Positions 1-6,305 of a DNA stretch of 33,285 nucleotides are shown piece by piece. The notes under the pieces are model-generated. The model was given only the letters and a program-made list of their open reading frames with translations, ran no database searches and was not told where the DNA came from. The stretch's first letter is position 1. The number at the start of each line of letters is the position of its first letter. This DNA is from Alphaproteobacteria bacterium (GTDB lineage: Bacteria > Pseudomonadota > Alphaproteobacteria > Sphingomonadales > Sphingomonadaceae). The stretch lies in contig JAHJWA010000229.1 of the NCBI GenBank assembly GCA_018828205.1, positions 1 to 33,285 on the forward strand. The letters run 5' to 3'. Position numbers and translations under genes: made by a program.

Positions 1-5
1 ACCCC

Positions 6-1343
6 ATGCCGATCGCCATCAAGATGCCCGCCCTGTCCCCGACCATGGAGGAGGGCACGCTCGCCAAATGGCTGGTGAAGCCGGGCGACACGATCAGCTC
101 GGGCGACATCATGGCCGAGATCGAGACCGACAAGGCGACGATGGAATTCGAGGCGGTGGACGAGGGCGTGCTGGCCTCGATCGCGGTCGAGGAAGGCAGC
201 GAGGGGGTCAAGGTCGGCACCGTGATTGCCATGCTCGCCGAAGAGGGCGAAGATGTGGACGCGGTGGCGAAAGCGGATGCGCCCGATAGCTCTTCCGACG
301 CGAGCGAGGAAAGCGCGCCTGCCGCGAAAGCCCCGGAACCGGCGGATGACGATGCGGAGCGTGCGGACGAGCAAGCGGCGCCCCAGCCCGACTCCAAACC
401 CGCTTCCAACGGCGCACCCAAACCCTCGGGCGATCGCATCATCGCCAGCCCGCTGGCCAAGCGGATCGCCGAACAGCGGGGGATCGACCTCGCCAGCGTG
501 ACCGGCAGCGGCCCCAATGGCCGGATCGTCAAGGCCGATGTCGAAGCTGCCGAGGCGGGCGCTGCCGCACCCGCTAAACCGCGGGACGACGCTACTGCCG
601 AGATGGCCGCGCCGCGCGCACCCTCCAGAACGCCTGCGGAGAGCGAATTCGGCGCACCCTACGAGGAAGAGAAGCTTTCCAGCGTCCGCAAGATCATCGC
701 GCGGCGGCTCACCGAGAGCAAGCAGCAGGTCCCGCATTACTATCTCGCGGTCGATGTCCGGCTCGATGCGCTGCTCGACCTGCGCAAGCAGCTCAACGCC
801 GGGCTCGAGGCCGATGGGGTCAAACTTTCGGTCAACGATCTGCTGATCAAGGCGCTGGCGCGCGCGCTGATGCGGGTGCCGCAATGCAACGTCAGCTTCC
901 AGGGCGAGACGATCCACAAATATTCCCGCGCCGACGTCTCCGTCGCGGTCGCCGCGCCCAGCGGGCTGATCACCCCGATCATCACCGAGGCCGATACCCG
1001 CGGGCTCGCCGCGATCAGCGCGACGATGAAGGCGCTGGCCGAGAAGGCGCGCGAGGGCAAATTGCAGCCGCACGAATATCAGGGCGGTACCGCCAGCCTG
1101 TCCAATCTGGGCATGTTCGGGATCAAGCAGTTCGACGCGGTGATCAACCCGCCGCAGGGCATGATCATGGCGGTCGGCGCGGGCGAGCCGCGGCCCTATG
1201 TGGTCGACGGCGCGCTGCAGGTGGCGACCGTGATGACCGCCAGCGGCAGCTTCGACCACCGCGCCATCGACGGCGCCGACGGCGCGCAACTGATGGAAGC
1301 CTTCAAGAACCTGTGCGAAAACCCGATGGGGCTGGTGGTTTGA
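6..1343 (+). CDS. pdhC: Dihydrolipoamide acetyltransferase, E2 of pyruvate dehydrogenase
   Basis: E2 core of the pyruvate dehydrogenase complex, which moves the acetyl group from the lipoyl arm to CoA in the cytoplasm. In 445 aa it shows an N-terminal lipoyl domain (about 3-78) with the lipoyl lysine K43 in the ETDKATMEFE motif. An Ala/Pro/acidic linker follows, then a peripheral-subunit-binding domain (about 144-180, IIASPLAKRIAEQRGIDL) and a C-terminal acyltransferase domain. The catalytic motif is DHRAIDGADG, with H418 and D422. The sequence ends NPMGLVV, which is not unusual for E2. Only five bases precede the ATG; in relatives the E1 alpha and beta genes lie just upstream, outside this window. 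The downstream lipoprotein gene overlaps its stop codon by 3 nt. lpdA (E3) lies 1 kb downstream and lipA, for lipoyl synthesis, is also in the window. The identity is secure. Confidence 0.96.
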   Translation: MPIAIKMPALSPTMEEGTLAKWLVKPGDTISSGDIMAEIETDKATMEFEAVDEGVLASIAVEEGSEGVKVGTVIAMLAEEGEDVDAVAKADAPDSSSDASEESAPAAKAPEPADDDAERADEQAAPQPDSKPASNGAPKPSGDRIIASPLAKRIAEQRGIDLASVTGSGPNGRIVKADVEAAEAGAAAPAKPRDDATAEMAAPRAPSRTPAESEFGAPYEEEKLSSVRKIIARRLTESKQQVPHYYLAVDVRLDALLDLRKQLNAGLEADGVKLSVNDLLIKALARALMRVPQCNVSFQGETIHKYSRADVSVAVAAPSGLITPIITEADTRGLAAISATMKALAEKAREGKLQPHEYQGGTASLSNLGMFGIKQFDAVINPPQGMIMAVGAGEPRPYVVDGALQVATVMTASGSFDHRAIDGADGAQLMEAFKNLCENPMGLVV

Positions 1344-1849
1344 TCGCGGCGCGCTCCACGAATAAGATGCTGAGCCTTTCGGTCCCGCTGCTGTTTCTCG
1401 CCGCCTGCGATTATCAATCGGACCCGGAAGAAGCGCGGACCTATGACGTGCCGACCGGAGAGGACGCGGCGGGGAGCGCCGTGCGCCCGGTCCAGATCGG
1501 CTTCGACGGGCCGCGCTTTGCCGCCTGCGCGGGCAATGGCGAGGTCACCAATATCACCGAGGCGCTCAGCGTGCGCGCCGCTCCGTCCGGCAGCGCTGCG
1601 GAGACCGACCAACTGGCCCCCGGCAGCCGGGTCGCCATGTGCCAGAAGGTCGGCGGCTGGTTCGGCATCGTCTATTCGCCGCCGCCCGCCCCGACGCCAG
1701 AGGTCGGGCAGGACGCCGAGAGCGAAGACATCCCCGGGCGCCCCGATTGCGGGACTGGCGCGCCTGTCGCGGATGTCCGCAATTACGACGGCCCCTGCCG
1801 CTCCGGCTGGGTCCATGACGATTACATCAAACTGGTGGCGGGCCGATAA
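1340..1849 (+). CDS. Small SH3-domain lipoprotein (hypothetical)
   Basis: Not a named family member. An N-terminal hydrophobic stretch runs into a lipobox (FLAAC), followed by a disordered acidic segment. An SH3b-like region follows, containing LSVRAAPSGSA, GSRVAMCQKVGGWFGIVY and a final GWVHDDYIKL, a pattern typical of bacterial SH3_3 domains. Several cysteines (ACAGN, CGTG, PCRSG) could form disulphides in the periplasm. Two starts are possible. TTG at 1340 overlaps the pdhC stop and supplies the Arg/Lys n-region that a lipoprotein signal needs. ATG at 1367 leaves no positive charge and has no visible Shine-Dalgarno. I chose 1340 on that basis. The gene directly abuts the thioesterase start (TAA then ATG). 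A peptidoglycan or envelope role is inferred from the SH3 fold only. Confidence 0.75.
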   Translation: MIAARSTNKMLSLSVPLLFLAACDYQSDPEEARTYDVPTGEDAAGSAVRPVQIGFDGPRFAACAGNGEVTNITEALSVRAAPSGSAAETDQLAPGSRVAMCQKVGGWFGIVYSPPPAPTPEVGQDAESEDIPGRPDCGTGAPVADVRNYDGPCRSGWVHDDYIKLVAGR

Positions 1850-2278
1850 ATGACCGAACGCATTCCGATGATCCGCGCCACCGCGATGCCCGCCGACACC
1901 AACCCCTATGGCGGGGTGTTCGGCGGCTGGCTGATGAGCCAGATGGCGCTGGGCGCGGGTGCGCTCGCCAGCCGCGCGGGGCAGGGCAAGGCGGTGGTGG
2001 TCTCGGCCAGCGACTTCGCCTTTCCCGGCGCCATGGCGGTGGGCGACGAGCTCTCGGTCTATTGCGAGATCGCCGCGGTCGGCCAGACCTCGATGACGGT
2101 CGAGGCCGAGGCGATCGCGCGCGAGCGCAACGGTGCGGCGACCACCCGCGTCGCCGAGGGGACGTTCAAATTCGTGCTGCTCGACGACGAAGATCGCCCG
2201 CGACCGGTGCGGCTCTCCGCCGAGGCCGCACTGCCGCGGCGCGAGAAGGCCGGTGCCGGGGCGCAGAACGATGTCTGA
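1850..2278 (+). CDS. Hotdog-fold acyl-CoA thioesterase homologue (YciA/BACH-like)
   Basis: A 142-aa single hotdog domain. The N-terminal NPYGGVFGGWLMSQM segment matches the signature region of the YciA/BACH acyl-CoA hydrolases, followed by the VVVSASDFAFPGAMAVGDELSVYCEI strand pair and a SMTVEAEAIAR segment. Family members hydrolyse acyl-CoA thioesters in the cytoplasm. The conserved Asp expected after SQM (SQMD in YciA, D44 of the Haemophilus protein as I recall it) is Ala33 here, and the Gly-Asp pair before FGG is Gly-Gly. Activity may therefore be altered or lost. The ATG starts immediately after the preceding TAA, and the gene sits between pdhC and lpdA, so a link to acyl-CoA metabolism is plausible. 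The fold is confident; the substrate is unknown. Confidence 0.85.
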   Translation: MTERIPMIRATAMPADTNPYGGVFGGWLMSQMALGAGALASRAGQGKAVVVSASDFAFPGAMAVGDELSVYCEIAAVGQTSMTVEAEAIARERNGAATTRVAEGTFKFVLLDDEDRPRPVRLSAEAALPRREKAGAGAQNDV

Positions 2279-2400
2279 GCGCTTTCCTACAGGGGTGCCA
2301 ATGCGCCATGGTCGACGCATGATTCACAACCAGTCCGTCGCAGCGCCGCGTCCCTCTGGGGCTTTCGCGTGCGCCGAGCACAGAAACACGCAAGGTTCGC

Positions 2401-3810
2401 ATGGCTGAGAAATACGATCTGATCGTGCTGGGGAGCGGACCCGGCGGCTATGTCGCGGCGATCCGCGCGGCGCAGCTCGGGCTGAAGGTCGCGATCGTCG
2501 AGCGCGAGCTGCTCGGCGGGATATGCCTCAACTGGGGCTGCATTCCGACCAAGGCGCTGCTGCGCTCGGCGGAGATTTTCCACTACCTGCAGAACGCCGG
2601 CGATTACGGGCTCAAGGCCAAGGAGATCGAGGCCGATCTCGACGCGGTGGTCAAGCGCAGCCGCGGGGTGGCCAAACAGCTCAATCAGGGCGTCACCCAC
2701 CTGATGAAGAAGAACAAGATCACCGTCCACATGGGCGAGGGCCGGCTGACCGGCCCGACCGCTCTGACGGTCGAGACCGACAAGGGCGAGCAAAAGCTCG
2801 AGGCCAAGCACATAATCGTCGCCACCGGCGCGCGGGCGCGCGAGCTGCCCTTTGCCAAATCCGACGGCGATCGCATCTGGACTTATCGCCATGCGATGAC
2901 GCCCAAGGAAATGCCAAGCAAGCTGCTGGTGATCGGCTCGGGCGCGATCGGGATTGAATTCGCCAGCTTCTACAATGATATGGGCGCCGAGGTCACCGTG
3001 GTCGAAATGCTCGACCGCGTGGTTCCGGTCGAGGATGAGGAGGTCTCCGCCTTTCTCCAGAAATCGCTCACCAAACAGGGCATTGCGATCAAGACCGGTG
3101 CCGGGGTCGAGGATATCAAGGTCGCGGCTAAGGGCGTGACCGCCAGGATCAAGGGCAAGGACGGCAAGGTCGAGACTGCCGAGTTCAGCCATGTGATCGT
3201 CGCAGTGGGCATCGTCCCCAACACCGAGGATATCGGGCTCGAGAAGCTCGCTGAGATGGATCGCGGCTTCATCCAAATCGACCCTTACGGCCGCACCAAG
3301 AGCAAGGGCCTGTGGGCCATCGGCGATTGCACGCCCGGGCCCTGGCTGGCGCACAAGGCCAGCCACGAGGGCGTCACCGCCGCCGAGGCGATCGCGCAGG
3401 AGCTCGGCAACGAAGAGGTCGCACCGCACGCGCTCGACCGCGACAACATCCCCGGCTGCACCTATTGCCACCCGCAAATCGCCAGCGTCGGACTGACAGA
3501 GGTCAAGGCCAAGGAGGCCGGGTACGAAGTCCGCGTTGGCAGCTTCCCCTTCATCGGCAATGGCAAGGCGATCGCGCTCGGTGAGGCCGAGGGCTTCGTG
3601 AAAACGGTGTTCGACGCGAAGACCGGCGAATTGCTTGGCGCGCATATGATCGGAGCAGAGGTCACCGAACTGATCCAGGGTTACACTGTCGGCAAGGTTC
3701 TCGAGACCACCGAGGCCGAGCTGATCCAGACGGTCTTCCCGCACCCGACCCTGTCGGAGATGATGCACGAAAGCGTACTCGCGGCCTACGGGCGCACGCT
3801 GCATATGTAA
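2401..3810 (+). CDS. lpdA: Dihydrolipoyl dehydrogenase (E3)
   Basis: FAD/NAD flavoprotein that re-oxidises dihydrolipoamide of the 2-oxoacid dehydrogenase complexes, reducing NAD+. Its 469 aa match the usual E3 length. An N-terminal FAD fingerprint (LIVLGSGPGGYVAA) is followed by the redox disulphide GGICLNWGCIPTK (C42/C47). The NAD-binding fingerprint is VIGSGAIGIEFASFY, and the second FAD-contact motif is GLWAIGDCTPGPWLAHKA. The C-terminal active-site pair sits in FPHPTLSEMMHE (H448, E453). An AAGG Shine-Dalgarno lies six bases before the ATG. The 122-base gap upstream (2279-2400) holds no gene and could carry its own promoter. With pdhC it suggests this is the PDH-associated E3, but it may also serve the 2-oxoglutarate and glycine systems. 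Confidence 0.97.
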   Translation: MAEKYDLIVLGSGPGGYVAAIRAAQLGLKVAIVERELLGGICLNWGCIPTKALLRSAEIFHYLQNAGDYGLKAKEIEADLDAVVKRSRGVAKQLNQGVTHLMKKNKITVHMGEGRLTGPTALTVETDKGEQKLEAKHIIVATGARARELPFAKSDGDRIWTYRHAMTPKEMPSKLLVIGSGAIGIEFASFYNDMGAEVTVVEMLDRVVPVEDEEVSAFLQKSLTKQGIAIKTGAGVEDIKVAAKGVTARIKGKDGKVETAEFSHVIVAVGIVPNTEDIGLEKLAEMDRGFIQIDPYGRTKSKGLWAIGDCTPGPWLAHKASHEGVTAAEAIAQELGNEEVAPHALDRDNIPGCTYCHPQIASVGLTEVKAKEAGYEVRVGSFPFIGNGKAIALGEAEGFVKTVFDAKTGELLGAHMIGAEVTELIQGYTVGKVLETTEAELIQTVFPHPTLSEMMHESVLAAYGRTLHM

Positions 3811-3906
3811 GGACCTCCGACGCTTGGGCGCACAAAATCCTCGTTTCGTCGTAAGCCCCTGCGCCCGTTGCTCTTTTCAGCAGTTGAAGCTGCGAGGAGA
3901 CGACAG

Positions 3907-4080
3907 ATGGAATATGAGATCGGCGACGACCCGCAGGGCGAAAAGGACGAGAATCTCGGCGACCGCGATGGCGGCATCGTAGAGGATCACAGCGCGCTCA
4001 AGAACCAGTCGAGTGTCGAGGCGGAGGAGTACCCGGCCAAGGATCGCCGCAACCAGTCGCTGGTGAACAAGAAAGACTAA
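3907..4080 (+). CDS. Small acidic hydrophilic protein (hypothetical)
   Basis: A 57-aa protein rich in Asp/Glu, Asn/Gln and Lys, with no hydrophobic segment and no cysteine. It begins MEYEIGDDPQGEKDENLGDRDGG and ends RNQSLVNKKD. The ATG at 3907 is preceded by a clear GAGGAGA Shine-Dalgarno, which makes it preferable to a further upstream in-frame start at 3868. The composition predicts an intrinsically disordered cytoplasmic protein. No known family is recognised; I recall similar short acidic proteins as hypothetical genes in this group but cannot name one. It lies just before the low-GC segment and looks like host DNA by base composition. Confidence 0.6.
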   Translation: MEYEIGDDPQGEKDENLGDRDGGIVEDHSALKNQSSVEAEEYPAKDRRNQSLVNKKD

Positions 4081-4297
4081 CTCCGCTACGGCTGGGAAGT
4101 GCGGAGCGTTGATGGTGTCGCCGGCCCGCCAGGCGCTGGCTGTCTTCTGTCATTTAAAGGATCCAGCCGCCGGCGGCGGTCAGGGCGAGGGATTGAGCCG
4201 CAGGCGCCGGGCGCTCGCAAATTGCGTCCTTCTGTAGCAAAAAAACCAATCGATATAGCATTCTCGAATCACGTTGGAGGGGCTACCCGTTTTCAGG

Positions 4298-4801
4298 ATG
4301 GGGGTTACCAATCTGAAAACCGGTCTGCTGCGCAAATATGCAGCATGGTGCGGTGAGCGTATTCAGCTCCAGAAGAAGATCGCCAAGATCGAGGCTGAAT
4401 ACGAAACTCTATCCGAAAAACGTGATCGGGTTTCGCGCCTAGATGAGCTGACCGAAGCGACAATAACAATCATGGGCGAACTCAATCCTGCCTGGGGACC
4501 GGATGATACGCCGCCCAAGCTGCCGAAAGCCCAGCGAATTCCTTTCGAGCACGGCGCTACCACGGTGACCGCTTTCTCGATCATGCGCGAACTTGGCCGC
4601 GGCACAAACCCTGCCGAACTTGCTCCACTGGTTATAGAGAGACTCGGTGGAGATGCGAAAGATGACGATCTGCGCGACGCCGTTAAGTCGGCAATCGACG
4701 CGAGCCTGCGATCCGCCAGCGAAGAAGTCCGCATCGTCAGCCGGAGACCCACACGCTGGGAAATCATTCCGCCCGAGGAGTGGAAGGATCCTTACGCCTA
4801 G
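4298..4801 (+). CDS. Uncharacterised 167-aa protein
   Basis: No family recognised. Residues about 15-60 are strongly charged and helical (QKKIAKIEAEYETLSEKRDR), which suggests a short coiled coil. After a Pro-rich joint, the C-terminal half (TAFSIMRELGRGTNPAELAPLVIERLG, then an acidic helix and a VSRRPTRWEII tail) looks like a small helix-turn-helix or winged-helix fold, although no sequence match supports this. ATG at 4298 was chosen. A TTG at 4274 would add eight residues, and the GGAGGGG between the two is 15 bases from the ATG, so the start is uncertain. Its TAG stop interlocks with the stop of the convergent transposase gene in a CTAG. An AT-rich stretch upstream has a possible -10 TATAGC at 4254-4259 without a good -35. 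Confidence 0.7.
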   Translation: MGVTNLKTGLLRKYAAWCGERIQLQKKIAKIEAEYETLSEKRDRVSRLDELTEATITIMGELNPAWGPDDTPPKLPKAQRIPFEHGATTVTAFSIMRELGRGTNPAELAPLVIERLGGDAKDDDLRDAVKSAIDASLRSASEEVRIVSRRPTRWEIIPPEEWKDPYA

Positions 4802-5823
4802 AACGGAAGCCGATTCTTGTGACGCTGCCAGTAACCGGTGAAGCTAGATCTGCCTGCGCGCATAAGGCAGCTGATAATCATGTCGATCTGAGCCCCGTTG
4901 TCGACGAACCTGTTTTCTTCTTTCCATGCAAGCTCAACGCCATACTGCTCGGCATACCGGGGCCACCAGTATCGATAGACCCCACGCTCAGCTGCGCGAA
5001 CACGTGAGAAGAAGCTCTCTGCCCAGTTGGTGCAGGCACCGTTCTGGCTGTAGGATACCGAGTGATTAACGCGCATGAGCTTGAAATGCATGTTCAGGCG
5101 CAACCACTGGTTACCATAATCAACGTGGACGATCGTCCCCGGTTCGAGGACGGATTTTACGAACGCGACGGCAGCTGCCTCGCTTTCCCTATGGATAACC
5201 CTGAGTCGTCCGGGCTTGCTGCCGCCTTCTGACGGCCGCTCTCTCACCACGACTAGGGAAGTCTGTTTCTTGCGATAAAGGTCGTAGAATTTCTCGAGTT
5301 CGGCGTCGTTCGTGATCGGGAACGGCGGTTTCACCTTTTTGCTGCCAACGAACAAACCATCGACCTCAACCACACCATTGAGTTTCTGGTCGTAGTCCAC
5401 CTTGAGCGCTTCTCGGATCTTGTGCTGGAACACGAACGGCGTCTTATAGGAGCTTCCCTCCCACCGCTTCATCCTAAGGGCGGCAGTGCCCATCACGCCG
5501 TTCACGAACTCGGCAATGGAGACGAGAATATCGGAGAACGAGCGCTTCCGGCTATGGAGCGGCGTCCGGCTGGTGACGGTGTATTGCAAATGGCACTTGC
5601 CCGTCCCGCCGGTAACGGGATCGGTAGTCACTCCTTGGCACTTCCACCTGCGACCACCTTTCAGCGTCCAGGATTTATTGGATCCACAGTCCGGGCACGT
5701 CGGCATGCCATCGGGCCACTTGATCGATTTGAACATCTCATAGGCCTCGTCCTCCGTCATGCGGAATATATCGCGCATGGTCAGCGAGCAGATCGCTGGA
5801 GAGAGAAGAGGATGCTGTGCCAC
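4798..5823 (-). CDS. IS1595/ISXO2-type transposase
   Basis: A 341-aa protein with the two parts of IS1595-family transposases. The first is an N-terminal zinc ribbon (CPDCG with C43/C46, then WKCQ C62 and GKCHLQYTVTSRTPLH C77). The second is an ISXO2-like catalytic domain with acidic positions in VVEVDGLFVG (D155) and IVHVDYGNQW (D235) and the third-residue region NGACTNWAESFFSRVR (N266/E269). It appears intact. The start is taken as GTG 5823, with an internal ATG at 5778 as an alternative. It does not look like a free-standing insertion sequence: the 3' end interlocks with the stop of a convergent gene, leaving no room for an inverted repeat there. Upstream dyads fall within its leader. It may be immobile or domesticated, or the element's ends may be unconventional. 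Confidence 0.85.
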   Translation of the reverse strand: MAQHPLLSPAICSLTMRDIFRMTEDEAYEMFKSIKWPDGMPTCPDCGSNKSWTLKGGRRWKCQGVTTDPVTGGTGKCHLQYTVTSRTPLHSRKRSFSDILVSIAEFVNGVMGTAALRMKRWEGSSYKTPFVFQHKIREALKVDYDQKLNGVVEVDGLFVGSKKVKPPFPITNDAELEKFYDLYRKKQTSLVVVRERPSEGGSKPGRLRVIHRESEAAAVAFVKSVLEPGTIVHVDYGNQWLRLNMHFKLMRVNHSVSYSQNGACTNWAESFFSRVRAAERGVYRYWWPRYAEQYGVELAWKEENRFVDNGAQIDMIISCLMRAGRSSFTGYWQRHKNRLPF

Positions 5824-5903
5824 GGTATATGATGTCCTGCGTCATCATATATGGTGATGTCATTGCCGTGTCCCTTAAAAATCATCATCGTTTGTGATGA
5901 TGC
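5821..5903. promoter_or_regulatory. Divergent control region with clustered TGATGA/CATCA dyads
   Basis: Between the transposase and the DUF6471-like gene lie nested inverted repeats. TATATGATG (5826-5834) pairs with CATCATATA (5843-5851). ATCATCA (5881-5887) pairs with TGATGAT (5895-5901). A further GTGATG lies at 5854-5859. CACGG at 5821 mirrors CCGTG at 5866-5870. At least five half-sites share the CATCA/TGATG core. The first dyad begins 3 bases from the GTG start of the transposase gene, and its loop holds an AGGA on the minus strand that could be the ribosome-binding site. This is either an operator array or transposon-end sequence; the former is my preference. Confidence 0.55.
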
Positions 5904-5989
5904 TGATCACGCAAAGTGACTACAACCCACTTGGCATGCTCGCCGATTCAATCCTACAAGGTGTCTTTAACCTTCAAGGATGTGACGCG

Positions 5990-6289
5990 ATGCCAATCGA
6001 AGAAAAGGTCTGGGAAGAAATGGTGAAGAACATTCTGCGCGCCGAAATGATGCGGCGCGGCGTGTCCTACGCTGGCCTCGCCGAACGGCTCCAGGAGCAT
6101 GGAATCGAAGACAACGAGCTCAACCTTCGCAACAAGGTCAGCCGCGGCCGGTTTACGGCCGTCTTCTTTATGCAATGCATGCAGGCCCTTGGCGTCGAGC
6201 TGCTGCAGATCCCGCAGGCTATCGAAGAAGCTGCACGGAAGGGTGGGGCTCAAGCCCTCGCTAAAAGCAAGGCACAGAAAACGAATTAG
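5990..6289 (+). CDS. DUF6471-like small protein, probable DNA-binding
   Basis: A 99-aa protein whose core (residues 11-72: ILRAEMMRRGVSYAGLAERL, then NELNLRNKVSRGRF and FFMQCMQALGVELL) matches my memory of the DUF6471 family and is laid out like a lambda-repressor-type helix-turn-helix (YAGLAERL ... NLRNKVSRGRF). The tail is Ala/Lys-rich. ATG 5990 is preceded by AAGGA at a nine-base distance. A longer reading from 5894 is possible but has no ribosome site and would run through the operator dyads. It is divergent from the transposase gene and ends 16 bases before the convergent phosphoesterase-NTPase gene. Its position suggests it may bind the TGATGA sites and regulate the transposase gene or itself. 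That function is inference. Confidence 0.75.
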   Translation: MPIEEKVWEEMVKNILRAEMMRRGVSYAGLAERLQEHGIEDNELNLRNKVSRGRFTAVFFMQCMQALGVELLQIPQAIEEAARKGGAQALAKSKAQKTN

Positions 6290-6305
6290 CTGTAGAAACC
6301 GACGG

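Noticed and set aside
2287..3804. 505-codon - strand frame opposite lpdA
   Set aside because: lpdA has complete E3 motifs; the antisense frame shows only composition-driven openness.
4081..4107. Terminator after the small acidic gene
   Set aside because: CTCCGC/GCGGAG can pair, but the loop is 14 bases and there is no T-run.
4081..4297. Left attachment site matching the tRNA-Ser 3' end
   Set aside because: Looked for the T-arm and acceptor sequence here; no convincing copy found.
4099..4356. 85-codon + strand frame before the 167-aa gene
   Set aside because: Arg/Gly/Pro-rich, no ribosome site, and runs out of frame into a better-supported gene.
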